NCBI GenBank assembly: GCA_964036045.1
Contig: OZ038388.1
Span: forward strand, 7,978,890-8,042,889
Origin: Eutreptiella sp. 'Long Island Sound 2002'
Taxonomy: Eukaryota; Euglenozoa; Euglenophyceae; Eutreptiales; Eutreptiaceae
Direction of reading: 5' to 3'
DNA length: 64,000 nt
Below are positions 36,533 through 45,699 of this stretch, in pieces (position 1 is the first letter of the stretch; each line of letters starts with the position of its first letter). The notes below the pieces were generated by a model that saw only the letters and a program-made list of their open reading frames with translations, ran no database searches and was not told the DNA's origin. A program made the position numbers and the translations under genes.

Positions 36533-36579
36533 GCCCAGGGTATTTGGAACCCACAGCGTTCGCTATCATACATCATACA

Positions 36580-36605
36580 TGTGTGTGTGTGTGTGTGTGT
36601 GTGTG
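36580..36605. repeat. TG microsatellite
   Basis: Thirteen consecutive GT dinucleotides following CATCATACAT. Confidence 0.95.
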
Positions 36606-36762
36606 AAGGGGTTTCACCATTTTACCAGGTCTCCCGGTTGACCTGTATGGCCACACTGGCGTCCTCGGGTCGGGTCCCTCCCCATCGGTGAGGCCCACGG
36701 TGCAGACCAGGGGTGCGTCCCTGTGTTGCCCCTCAACCAGTGCGATATGCAGTTCAGGCCAC

Positions 36763-36769
36763 TGTGTGT

Positions 36770-36814
<45 letters not shown>
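36763..36814. repeat. TG microsatellite
   Basis: About 26 TG dinucleotides with one TC interruption. Confidence 0.95.
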
Positions 36815-36816
<2 letters not shown>

Positions 36817-37212
36817 CCACGTCAAGGAGGGCATCTGCCTGTTAAGGTCCTGGACGCTAATGGGAAGGAGAAGTGAGAGGGTTAGCGGGTCAGCGCCTGC
36901 CCGAAGCCTGCCCTAGCCTACCCCACGTTAAGGAGGGGCCCCAGCAGGGGTCAGCGGGGTCAGTACAGTATGTGGGACCCCCGGCCATTTGGAGTCTGTG
37001 GGACCTGCCGGATCCACAGGAGGGCCTTTCACACCGGCAGAGGGGCACTTGCGGGAGGGAGCCCCAATGCCTCTACGCTTCCCGCGCTGCACTGAAATGT
37101 GTCGTGGGACTGAAACGAGAACCAGCGGGCGGATGGGCTGACACCAGGGGGCACCGAGGGCGATCGGGTTGTGCACGAGGCCCCGGCTCTCAGCTGCACC
37201 CGCTCAGCATCA

Positions 37213-40200
37213 TCATGTCGCTGTTGGCGGGGGCGGGGGCACTGATGCCAAAGTCACCACCTCCATGACCGTACTGATGTGCAGAGGGTCGTCGAGCTTG
37301 TGCAGGGCGAACAGATACAGAAAGGCCGCCCACAGATGCCCCTTGCCCTCCAAGTTCAGTCGTTGCTGCAGGTCATTGCGGTACACCAGCCCCTGGGCGT
37401 ACGACTCGCACCGCCGGAGGATGTCATGGATCTCGTCCGGTTGCAGTTGGATGTGGGCGGGTGCGGCCGCCTTGTCGTACCGCTCCATGCACAGCAATAT
37501 GCCTTGGGACGTGACCGCAGGGTAGAGCAGCTGCAGGAGCTCCGGGAAGGTCACCATTTTGTCCTCATATTCCGAATGACGACCGGACATCGCAAACCGC
37601 TGGACAACGGCGTGGGTCCGCATTTTCTGATGCGACCTCCGGAGCAGTTCTGATTCGTGGCCGTGCAACGGCTCGGACTGGGCCAGCACGTGGTTCACGA
37701 ACTCGGAGACGCCGACGCAGCCCACCTCATGCTCGTCAAGGGCGGCGAAGGCGTGCTTCAGGTTCAGGTAGTCCTGGTGCCCTATGCTCTGGGCCGCCGT
37801 GTTCGCCTGCAACTGCAGCATCAAATGGGGCATGTCCCCCACCGACACCGTTCCATAGAATCGCGCCGTGGTGATGTTTGGGTTGGCACAGAGCAGATGG
37901 TACAGGGCCTGGGCCCCGCGTGCGCTGACGGGCGGGTTGCTGCTGAGGTCGAGGGACTGAACGCGCGGGTGCGTGCAAAGCAGGTTGGCCAAGAGCTGGA
38001 TGTCCTCCTCCTGCAGGGCGTTCTCCTTCAGAAACACGTACTTCACGGTCTCGTTGAGCCTCAGGATATCCAGCAACGGGCGGATGGACTGCAGCTTGAA
38101 GGCCCCCAGGGACAAGGCCTGCATGTCATAGGCCCCGGGCTTGTCAGAGAGCTGCAGGGCCACCGCCTCCGAGACCTCCATCTGCAACCGCTCGCACTCC
38201 TGCCGGTAGATGGTCCGGTTGCTCAGGCGGTCCTGCACGTAGGCCGTCAGCCGGTCGCTCGGCTGCACGAAGGCGCCCGCAATCACTGCCCCATCGCTCA
38301 CCATCAACGACGACAAGGGCGGAGTGGGCACGGGGCTCAAAGCGCTGGATTTGCCGGGGGTCGAGGCTGCGGTCCCCGGCGTCGTGGCGGGGCGCAGGGC
38401 GCTGTTGGTGACCTCCTGCCCGAAGATCTGCGTGATGACCTCCAGGTCCTGAGTCGCGACCGCGTCCGTCTGCCGCGGGGCGATGTGGTCGGCGATGAGC
38501 TGCGGGTTGGCGTGCCCGGACCGCAGGACGATCAGCTCGTCGAGGCCGAACTCCTCCTCCGCGTGCACGCGGTATTCACTGAACAGGCCCTGGAACGCGG
38601 CCCACTCCTCCGGCGCGCCGCTCTGCAGCAGCCCGGCCCGCAGGTCCCGCACGGCGATCCGCCCCGTGTGGGCCGCGTCGAACGCCGCGAAGACCCGCTC
38701 CAGCCGCCGCTTGATCGCGAACACCTCCGGCCGGTTCACGCGGTCGGCGTAGTAGTTCGCCTCCAGCTGCGCGGCCAGGCCTGGCTCCATCGCCGGGGGG
38801 ACGGTGCCCTGGAAGCGCGCGGTGGTGAGGGTGGGGCGCAGGGCCAGCAGCGCGCGCAGCTCGTGGACGCAGGCCGCGGTGACCGGGGGGTTGTGGCTGA
38901 GGTCGAGGGACTGGAGGTGGGGGTGGTGGCGCAGGATGATCGCCAGGAGCTGGATGTCGGCGGACGGCAGGCAGTTGCCCTGCAGGAACAGGTACCTCAG
39001 GTCCCGGTTCAGCCGCAGGATGTCCACGAATGGCCCGAGGCTCTGCAGGCGGTAGCCGCTAAGGGGGAGCGCCTGCAGCGCGTAGGTCGCCAGCTGCCCC
39101 GGCAGCCGCTCCAGGACGGCCCTTATGGGGGCGACCCCCAGGCGCTTGCACTCCTTGTGGTAGATCGCCCGCATGCTCAGGCCCCCGAGCAGGTGCACCG
39201 CGATCCGCCCGTCGGACGCCTGCAGCGCCGCCTGGAACTCCGGGCCGACCGGTGGCCCGTCCCCCAGCGAGTCCCGGCGCGGCTCGCGGGGGGGCGCGGG
39301 GCGCGGGCTGCCCGGGCTCTGCGCGGCCCGCGGGGTCCGGGGCGACTTGGGGGTCGCGGGCTCAGGGGGCTCCGGGGCCGCGACGTCAGAGATGAGCATC
39401 AGCAGCTCCTCCCGGCGGAGGTGCAGAGTGCCGTGCAGCTGGTGCAGCTGCAGGCGGGCCCAGAGGTCGTCCCACAGCGCCGCCCCGCCCTCCAGCAGCA
39501 GCGCCTCCCGCAGCACGTCCACGGGGACCGTGTTGCTGCCGTCCACGTCGGAGTCCCGGAAGATCTGTTCGATGGCGGTGCTGCTCAGCTTCTGTTTGGA
39601 GAACGGGTGCGTCGCATCGTCGTACCGCCGCGCGTAGTCCATCAGCGTCTCGGGGGCGATGTCCGGGTACAGACCGCACAGCAGCTCGTGCCAGAGGAGG
39701 GGGCGCGCCACGTTCGCCAGGCGGTGCCGCGCGCCGCGCAGGCGCTGCATCGTGCGGCGCGTGGCGGCGAGCGCCAGCGGCACCCCGGCCTGCGGCACGA
39801 AGGCGGCGTTCAGGCCCGTGAAGTGCGCCGTCTGCGCGGCGTGCAGCTGGAAGCTCTGCTGGAACGCCGCCCACTCCACCGCGGCGCCGGGCGGCCGCGC
39901 GCACCGGTCGAACGTGTACCTGAGCTTGTGGTAGTCCTCGCGGCCGAGCGACGTGCGGTGGAAGTTGGCCTCCACGGCGTCGCCCAGCCAGACCTTGAGG
40001 GTGGCCGGCACGGTGCCGTGGAAGAGCGCCAGGGTGATGGACCGGTTCGTGCGGAGCAGGCGGTGCAGGGCCGCGACGCAGCGCGAGCTCACGCAGGGGT
40101 TGCCGCTGAGGTCCAGGACCTGCAGCCCCGGCTGCGTGGCCAGGGCGGTGGCCAGCAGCTCCACGTCGTCGCTGGGCAGGCGGTTGTCGTTCAGCAGCAG

Positions 40201-41400
40201 GTGCCTGAGGCCCCGGTTCAGTCGGATCACGTCCAGACACGGCGCGACGCTGTGGAGCTGGAGCCCGTTCAGGGGCAGCTCCGACAGACGGTGCGCGCCG
40301 GGCTCGTCGGGCAGGTGCTGCAGGACGGCCGGCACGGGGGCCGTCTCCGTCCGCTCGCACTCCGCCAGATAGACCGCGCGGCTGCTGGCCTGCCGGTGCG
40401 CGTGCCCCGGCAGCCGCTGGTTCGACGCCCGGCGGCGCTCCCCCGGGGGGTCCTGCCGGGCCGAGAGCAGCTGCCGGTAGTTCGGCACCGCGCGGCCGGG
40501 GCAGTCCTTGTACTCGCAGTCCGGCATGTTCAAGACCGAGTGGCGGAAGATGTGCACCAGCGGAATGGCGCCCTTGACGGGGGCATCGCCGGTCGGCTCC
40601 CGCACGGGGCCGAACCCCTGCCCCTCCGCCTGCCGCAGGACCGCACCGGCCCGGGACTGGAAGAAGGCGACGAACTCCGCCGGGGCGACCTCCGCGTCCC
40701 GCTCCGGGTCCGGCATCTGTAGGACCCGGTACCACAGCACCGCCATGTGGAACACGATCTCGTAGAACTGGTCGATCGTTAGGTCCCCCGGGGGCGGCGC
40801 GTTCGGCGCGCCCCGGCCCGGCGGCCCGGCGTGCGTCTGCCAGTCCGCGTCGGCCAGCTGCTGGCACTCGCCCACGTCCTGGCGCTGGGTCAGGGCCGCG
40901 TGCAGCCGCGCGTACACCCACTGGTACACCGCGGGGGACATGCGGCCGGACTTGATTGGAAGGTGATCCCACAGCTGCTGCACGAGGTCCCGGAATGGCT
41001 GGTGCGCGTGCAGCTCGCTCATCCACCGGCCGGCGCCCTCCTCGGGGTCGTCGTCCGGTGCAGCGCAGGCGTGCAACAGGGTCAGGGTGTCGGCCCGGGC
41101 CATGCGCTTGGGCTTGCGCGCCGACAGGGGCTGGGGCCGCAGAGGCCCGACGGGCTTGTGCGTCGGCGGGGGGTGGGCAGCCCTCGCGCCCCCGGGGAGC
41201 GGGTGCAGGCTGGCGCCCATGGCCTTGGGGCTGGCGGTCCGGGCGGGATGCGCCGGGGCGGTCAGCAGCGGGTCACCCGCGGGGGTGGCGAAGGCGGGCT
41301 TCCCCACGGGGGAGTGCAGCACGCTGTGCGCGTTGCGGGGCCGGTGCTGGATCTTGCGCTGCCAGTCATGTCTGCCCGCCAGATGCCTCTTCCCCTCCAT
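37213..41400 (-). CDS. large triplicated LRR / EF-hand-like protein
   Basis: An intact, intronless frame of 1395 residues with ATG at 41400, ending in TGA followed by more stops. Residues 1-110 are a basic, Pro/Ala-rich tail. Residues 125-340 are unassigned. Three modules follow (about 338-490, 738-890 and 1050-1205), each with a conserved lead (R.IY..EC.R), then ribonuclease-inhibitor-type leucine-rich repeats (LRHLLLNDNRLPSDDVELLA, LQVLDLSGNPCVSSRC) and a closing F.GTV...L..QLEAN. Helical EF-hand-like stretches separate them. The best loop is DSDVDGSNTVPV (616-627), which lacks the final Glu; LDEHEVGCVGVSEF (1221-1234) keeps it. A block after module 1 (571-665) recurs after module 3 (1286-1365) but not after module 2. 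Pro/Ser linkers lie at 672-715 and 1000-1030. No signal peptide or membrane segment is evident, so a cytoplasmic or cytoskeletal scaffold is likely; function unknown. Confidence 0.88.
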   Translation of the reverse strand: MEGKRHLAGRHDWQRKIQHRPRNAHSVLHSPVGKPAFATPAGDPLLTAPAHPARTASPKAMGASLHPLPGGARAAHPPPTHKPVGPLRPQPLSARKPKRMARADTLTLLHACAAPDDDPEEGAGRWMSELHAHQPFRDLVQQLWDHLPIKSGRMSPAVYQWVYARLHAALTQRQDVGECQQLADADWQTHAGPPGRGAPNAPPPGDLTIDQFYEIVFHMAVLWYRVLQMPDPERDAEVAPAEFVAFFQSRAGAVLRQAEGQGFGPVREPTGDAPVKGAIPLVHIFRHSVLNMPDCEYKDCPGRAVPNYRQLLSARQDPPGERRRASNQRLPGHAHRQASSRAVYLAECERTETAPVPAVLQHLPDEPGAHRLSELPLNGLQLHSVAPCLDVIRLNRGLRHLLLNDNRLPSDDVELLATALATQPGLQVLDLSGNPCVSSRCVAALHRLLRTNRSITLALFHGTVPATLKVWLGDAVEANFHRTSLGREDYHKLRYTFDRCARPPGAAVEWAAFQQSFQLHAAQTAHFTGLNAAFVPQAGVPLALAATRRTMQRLRGARHRLANVARPLLWHELLCGLYPDIAPETLMDYARRYDDATHPFSKQKLSSTAIEQIFRDSDVDGSNTVPVDVLREALLLEGGAALWDDLWARLQLHQLHGTLHLRREELLMLISDVAAPEPPEPATPKSPRTPRAAQSPGSPRPAPPREPRRDSLGDGPPVGPEFQAALQASDGRIAVHLLGGLSMRAIYHKECKRLGVAPIRAVLERLPGQLATYALQALPLSGYRLQSLGPFVDILRLNRDLRYLFLQGNCLPSADIQLLAIILRHHPHLQSLDLSHNPPVTAACVHELRALLALRPTLTTARFQGTVPPAMEPGLAAQLEANYYADRVNRPEVFAIKRRLERVFAAFDAAHTGRIAVRDLRAGLLQSGAPEEWAAFQGLFSEYRVHAEEEFGLDELIVLRSGHANPQLIADHIAPRQTDAVATQDLEVITQIFGQEVTNSALRPATTPGTAASTPGKSSALSPVPTPPLSSLMVSDGAVIAGAFVQPSDRLTAYVQDRLSNRTIYRQECERLQMEVSEAVALQLSDKPGAYDMQALSLGAFKLQSIRPLLDILRLNETVKYVFLKENALQEEDIQLLANLLCTHPRVQSLDLSSNPPVSARGAQALYHLLCANPNITTARFYGTVSVGDMPHLMLQLQANTAAQSIGHQDYLNLKHAFAALDEHEVGCVGVSEFVNHVLAQSEPLHGHESELLRRSHQKMRTHAVVQRFAMSGRHSEYEDKMVTFPELLQLLYPAVTSQGILLCMERYDKAAAPAHIQLQPDEIHDILRRCESYAQGLVYRNDLQQRLNLEGKGHLWAAFLYLFALHKLDDPLHISTVMEVVTLASVPPPPPTAT

Positions 41401-41457
41401 GGGCCCGGGAGAGGACGGTCTCGGGGGTCACGCATGTCACATCTCAAAAGCTGTCGG

Positions 41458-41481
41458 CGGAACAACACAAAGACACTTAGA
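41458..41481 (-). other. decayed spliced-leader-like sequence upstream of LRR gene
   Basis: Reading on the minus strand, TCTAAGTGTCT followed by a T-rich stretch (broken by three G) and ending in CCG lies 57 bases before the LRR gene's ATG. The Euglena spliced leader, as I recall it, contains TCTGAGTGTCT, then A, eight T and CG. The first 11 bases match at 10 positions, and the T-rich stretch and CG end fall in the expected order. If real, the gene is a retroposed copy of a trans-spliced mRNA, which also explains the lack of introns. The similarity is imperfect and was found after seeing the WD40 case. Confidence 0.45.
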
Positions 41482-42067
41482 CGGTCTTGAGGGAGGGCCG
41501 AGGGAGGGGAGGTGGGAATCCCGGGGCCCCAGGAGGGAGCGAGCAACAGGCCCCCGCCGCGAAGGGGCACGCTGGTGCACACGAGGGGGGCGTGCCGGTG
41601 GAGGAGGCCCGGCAACGCCCTGTCGAGCGCGCCCCGGCCGGCCACAGCGCACAGCGCAGACTGCCACAGGGCCAATCCATTTGCTTTTTGGGATCCAACG
41701 TGTCTGAGCCTGTGCAGAGCACCGGCCTTGCCCCGGTCGAGGGTGCGACCGGGGGAGCCTGCAGCCTTCGGCCGCCTCGCCTCAGATGCTCCGAGTGGCG
41801 GTTGGTTGCGCGACCAAACCTATTCCTGCACCCGAGCTGTCCACACTGCCGAGGACTTTTGGGTGTCGGACGCCATCCAAGCCCTGTTGTCAGCCCCATG
41901 CACACTGGAACAACAACAACAGACTGTGGCGGTCTGCTCCATGTTTCTACTGCCCTCTTTCCCGCAGGTTGGGCAGGTGGATCCGAGCATTGTATCTAAT
42001 GGGCTGGGAGTGGGGCACCATCCCATCCCAAGCGAAACGTGGGCTGAGGCGGTGCCCGCGCACCACT
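41482..42067. other. intergenic, possibly start of RT remnant
   Basis: GC-rich spacer between the LRR gene and the RT fragment. Frames on both strands overlap and none is convincing. The plus-strand frame from 41786 leads into the RT fragment; its first 90 residues have no recognised motif. Confidence 0.4.
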
Positions 42068-42533
42068 CGGCCCTTCATTATCCCCAAGTTGCCAGAAAAA
42101 GGCACCTTCAATCTTCAATTGTGTCCGCGTGATGCGGACCATTGTGTTTCGCCCCCACCGTTGTTTTCTCTCTCCTCCTGGATCGCTTTTTGTAGGGCCT
42201 GGGGTTGCTCACGCCAGGGCAGCCGCTGCTTTACCCGCACATAGATCTTAAGGATGTGTTTTGGTCCTCTTTCCTACTAACCGAGCCCCACCGCCTCTTT
42301 CCTTTTTGCTTGCCCCATTCGAGCCACTGGTCGGGCTCAACCACCTGCTGTTTAACGAGATATACAGTCCCCAGACCCCTCTGGCAGTGTTGTCTGGCTT
42401 TGAGCCTGAATTAGATCCTGATTTAGAGAAGGTGCTGTTGTCGGATATCCTCCTGGTGCACTACTTGGATGACTTCCTTCAAGTGTGTCATGCAAAAGAG
42501 CTAGTTCTAGAGTGTTGTGAGTGTACTTGAACA
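42068..42533 (+). pseudogene. reverse transcriptase fragment with YLDD motif, frameshifted
   Basis: Three successive plus-strand frames spell out an RT in order. Frame one (42068-42180) gives RPFIIPKLPEKGTFNLQL and PPPLFSLSSW. Frame two (42205-42270) gives HIDLKDVFWS, the D...(A/V)F motif with the first catalytic Asp. Frame three (42261-42530) gives FLLAPFEPLVGLNHLLFNEI and LLVHYLDDFLQV, the YxDD catalytic box. At least two frameshifts separate them. The RP(F)xIPK and PPxFxLPS-like wording suggests an LTR or tyrosine-recombinase (DIRS/Ngaro-like) element rather than the LINEs elsewhere in the window; this is a judgement from motif style. No terminal repeats, integrase or recombinase were recognised. 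Confidence 0.7.
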
Positions 42534-42734
42534 AGCCCTCCTATCCACCCTATCGCCTTAGCTACCATGGAACCTGCGGCTGATCTCTGCGCTGAAAAAG
42601 GACAGCACGTGATCTTTGGGATGTGTGGCCACTTTTGCGAGGAGGAGCCAACAACGGTTTGCACTGCTGCTGTTGATTCACGGCATGTTGGTTGTCCACG
42701 TAAACCTACTCCTCAGGTTTCTGGTCGCCTCATC

Positions 42735-43679
42735 ATGTCTTCCCTCAAGAAGCTTTGCCTGCTTGCCTGCTTGGGTCTAAGCCTTTCCGTCAAGATGGAC
42801 AGCTACAAACAAGGAGAAGCCTTCGACAAGTGCATCACGATTGCAGATTGGGAGGACAAAGAACTAGGCGATGACATCACTCTATCGGATCGTGACTCCA
42901 ACGGATGCTGCCCAACGGGAACTGTGCCAGGGGTGAAGCACTACTCGAAGTACGTGGGTGCTCAAGTTGTCTGTGGCTTCAAGTCTGATGGCACCCTGTC
43001 GTTCTCCACTTCCAAATCCAATGGTGTCGCCACATGCACGTACAAGCAGTGCTACGTCTGGAAGCAGAATATTGAGTGTGCCAGCGGTCATCAGCGCCTC
43101 AACGGTTGCTGCGCAGCCAAGGATGATTGTGCCACCAACAACTGCGGTTTCAAGGAAGGCTGCAAGAATTACGCCTACAGCATGACGAACGCTCACGGAG
43201 ACAAAAGCGAGTACTGCCTGACCTACAATAAAAACTACAAAATGGAGTACACCCCCGACACATCTGATGACCAGAAAGATGGTGCTCTCGACATTACCAA
43301 GGTGTACCAGTACACTGCTTGTGAAGACGACCACGACCACGACCACCACCACGACCACGGTTCCACCACGACAACCGGCTCCACCACGACAACCTGTGAC
43401 GTTTCGGGGATTACCAGCAAATATACAAGCTGCGCCACGAACGCCTTGACCAACATGGGAAAACAATGCGACTGTATCTCGACCTTTGTTGGTGATTACG
43501 GTAAATGTGGCGGTGCATACAAAGAAGCTTGCGAGAGTGCCATTGCAACCTACAAGAAGTCGTTCACAAGCTGTAACTGGGACGGCATGAGTTGTGATTC
43601 CACTTCTGGCGCGGTCTCCTTCGGGGTTTCTTGGCTTATGGTTCTTGCCTCTATGGTCGCCACCTTCTGGTTTGCTTAA
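42735..43679 (+). CDS. secreted Cys-rich protein, probably GPI-anchored
   Basis: The frame opens at 42567, but the start at 42735 is preferred because it begins with a signal peptide (MSSLKKLCLLACLGLSLS); this gives 314 residues. Residues 30-200 hold an N-terminal Cys-rich domain (DKCITI, NGCCPTGTVPGVKHYSKY, NGCCAAKDDCATNNCGFKEG). Then come an Asp/His run (CEDDHDHDHHHDHG, 197-209) and a Thr-rich stretch (STTTTGSTTTTC), like a metal-binding patch followed by an O-glycosylated stalk. Residues 221-288 are a second small Cys-rich domain. The last 21 residues are hydrophobic and end at the stop, after a small-residue STSGA site, as in GPI signals. It is therefore expected on the cell surface. A CTCAG just upstream (42713-42717) could serve as a trans-splice acceptor. 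Family and function not recognised. Confidence 0.82.
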   Translation: MSSLKKLCLLACLGLSLSVKMDSYKQGEAFDKCITIADWEDKELGDDITLSDRDSNGCCPTGTVPGVKHYSKYVGAQVVCGFKSDGTLSFSTSKSNGVATCTYKQCYVWKQNIECASGHQRLNGCCAAKDDCATNNCGFKEGCKNYAYSMTNAHGDKSEYCLTYNKNYKMEYTPDTSDDQKDGALDITKVYQYTACEDDHDHDHHHDHGSTTTTGSTTTTCDVSGITSKYTSCATNALTNMGKQCDCISTFVGDYGKCGGAYKEACESAIATYKKSFTSCNWDGMSCDSTSGAVSFGVSWLMVLASMVATFWFA

Positions 43680-45240
43680 GTTTCTAAGCACGGTCCCTCC
43701 ACAAGCGGTGCACAGCAGACTGTTGTGACTCTGTTTGCTCCACTTTTGGATGCTTGAGCCTACATGGAGTTTCGGCTAACACAGCTTTTGCCACGGTTGC
43801 CCTTATGATCTTCAGCCAACCTTGTATGTTCCATGTGTTTTGGCAGGCAGGGCTGTGTTTCGCCTGCTTGGTGTCTTGATTGTGCGTCTCGATCGACGCA
43901 GCCTGCACCATTCCATGCAAGCGTTTGTTGGCTGGTTGATTGTGCCGGTCCAAACGCCGCCCTGCGTCGCATGCTGTACTGTCAAATGCTCCACTATCCC
44001 TCAGCCACGTCGCTTTTCGTGCCAGAAGTGGCTGTGCAGTGGACACTGCATAGGTCTTCATTTTTGTCTGCTGGCAACAAATTTGTCGTGATTTGTGACT
44101 CTACTTCCGCGATTTCAAGGCGGCAACTTCGCGGTTTTTGATCAAGGCATGGCATGATCCAGTAGGACAGTTGTGATGATGAGTTCCCAAGCTCTGTGGT
44201 CTGTGCAAGCGTTCAATGGTCTGTAGCATGTCAGTCCTCCCTCAGCAACACGGAGCCTTTTTTGTCCATGTCTTTAGTTGGGTTTTTGCTTTGCACTTTT
44301 CATGTTGTGGTGTACACCTGCTGACTGCCAACGTTGCACGTTCATTGTACCATCAAAGGCATGATGTATGCATAAACAGCAGCAGTTGCTGCAACACTCA
44401 TGTGCAGCCATGCTGTGGGACGCGCACTTGTCCCATTTGGTTGTGCTGTAGTACCCAATTTATACATGGGTCCCTTTTTGGTGATTGGCCTCCATTCTTT
44501 CTGTGGAGGCGTCCAAGGTGTAAAATTTTTGTTGGCAATGCTTTCGAGCGATGCATTGGCAACAAAGTGTGGGGATTTCTCAATGTTGGCGGAGCTTTTG
44601 GGACCCATCTGTCCACATTGCAAAGACGTGACAGCCACTTTACCAGGAACGGTCGGTGAAATGCATGTGTGGCATCATGCTACCCGCCCCTTGTGTTAGC
44701 TACGGTCTTGTTTAGGCTACAGCAGGCGTAGGGACCATATTTATTTGGGACCTAATTCAGGTACCAAATGTAGTGCAGCCACATAAGACATGGGTTTGGT
44801 GACAGATCACCTCGAAGAGGGTTGGTAGATCAAGCGCAGGTGCGTCCACCATATACCCCCCTTTTTTGGGGGTCATTCGCGTACGATACCCCAAGGTATG
44901 CTACCGGATGTCCAACCCCTTGTAAAATCATCATTTTAGGAGAGAAAATGATCCCCCAATGAATTTTTCGTTTTTGACCCCTTTAGCCCCCCGTACCCGG
45001 GTACCCCTTTTTGGGAGGGTGGGGGTGGGTGGGGGGGGTGTCGGGGGGGGGGGGGTCAAAACTTCTTTGCGTATTCTGAGTGTTGTGTTTGGATTTGGAC
45101 CCAGGTCCCGGGCAACTTTTTTCTTGTACATGGACCCCCTAACCCATGGCGGGGGTCCTGGGTCCGAACTCCAGGTACCCCCAGTCGCCCCCCCCCTATG
45201 GGCCCTTGCTAGTGAGGACTCAGCCGTTTTCACGCTGAAT
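43680..45240. other. no recognisable gene
   Basis: Short frames at 43833-44141 and 44216-44659 (+) are Cys/Trp-rich but carry no recognised motif. From about 44800 the DNA passes into the satellite field: GATCACCTCGAAGAGGGTTGGTAGATCAA at 44805 is a diverged copy of sequence at 45985 and 47595. Poly-G runs lie near 45030-45055. Confidence 0.45.
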
Positions 45241-45246
45241 AAGGCT

Positions 45247-45645
45247 GTTGTTTAGTGACACCTGCAAGATTTCCAAAATTCGACTTTTTCGGAAACCCTT
45301 CTGTCGCCCCTAGGATGGGTTTGGGTGATGATTTAGTGACAATACGGGTACTTGAGCACCCATGGGGACCCACGTAGTGGCTGCCAAGCCCATATAGCCC
45401 GAGCCATGGCCCCTCCAAAAGCCCAGAAATTGCCGTTGTGTAGGCTGTTTAGTGACACCTGCAAGATTTCCGAAATTCGCCTTTTTCCGAAACCCTTTTG
45501 TTGCCCTTGGGATGGGTTTGGGTGATGATTTAGTGACAATACGGGTACTTGAGCACCCAGAGGGGACCCACGTTGTGGCCGCTAGGCTTATGTAGCCCGT
45601 GCCATGGCCCCCCCAAAAGCTTCAAAATTGCTGTTTGTAGGTGGT
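45247..45645. repeat. tandem duplication of a 197-base unit
   Basis: TTTAGTGACACCTGCAAGAT begins at 45251 and again at 45448. The copies are about 85-90% alike through GATGATTTAGTGACAATACG and GGGTACTTGAGCACCCA to the CCCAAAAGC end. A third copy starts at about 45630 and merges into the main satellite. The unit length equals that of the neighbouring satellite although the sequence is different. Confidence 0.85.
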
Positions 45646-45699
45646 TCAATGGCATGTGGTGTGAGCACAAACTGCTTAAGCAGTTTTCCACCCTCTAAA

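Larger units (their letters stand above)
33501..37212. other. GC-rich intergenic region full of poly-G/poly-C tracts
   Basis: C or G runs of 10-18 bases occur near 33932, 34624, 34790, 34950, 35050, 35240, 35634 and 36187. Long frames on both strands (for example 33787-34725 + and 34129-34578 -) are rich in Pro, Gly, Arg and Ala, cross the homopolymers and carry no recognisable domain. High GC makes stop codons rare, so frame length is not evidence here. Exons of an unrecognised GC-rich gene cannot be excluded. The region lies beyond the 3' end of the LRR gene. Confidence 0.5.

Noticed and set aside
37657-40722. A 1021-codon open frame on the plus strand
   Set aside because: It lies antisense to the LRR gene, is Arg/Gln/Leu/Gly-rich, has no domain, and exists because the GC-rich codons of the real gene rarely give antisense stops. 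A third frame of 546 codons (39386-41026, -) has the same cause.
42713-42734. GTTTCTGG just before the Cys-rich gene as a spliced-leader relic
   Set aside because: Six matching bases only. The context fits an ordinary AG acceptor for trans-splicing better.
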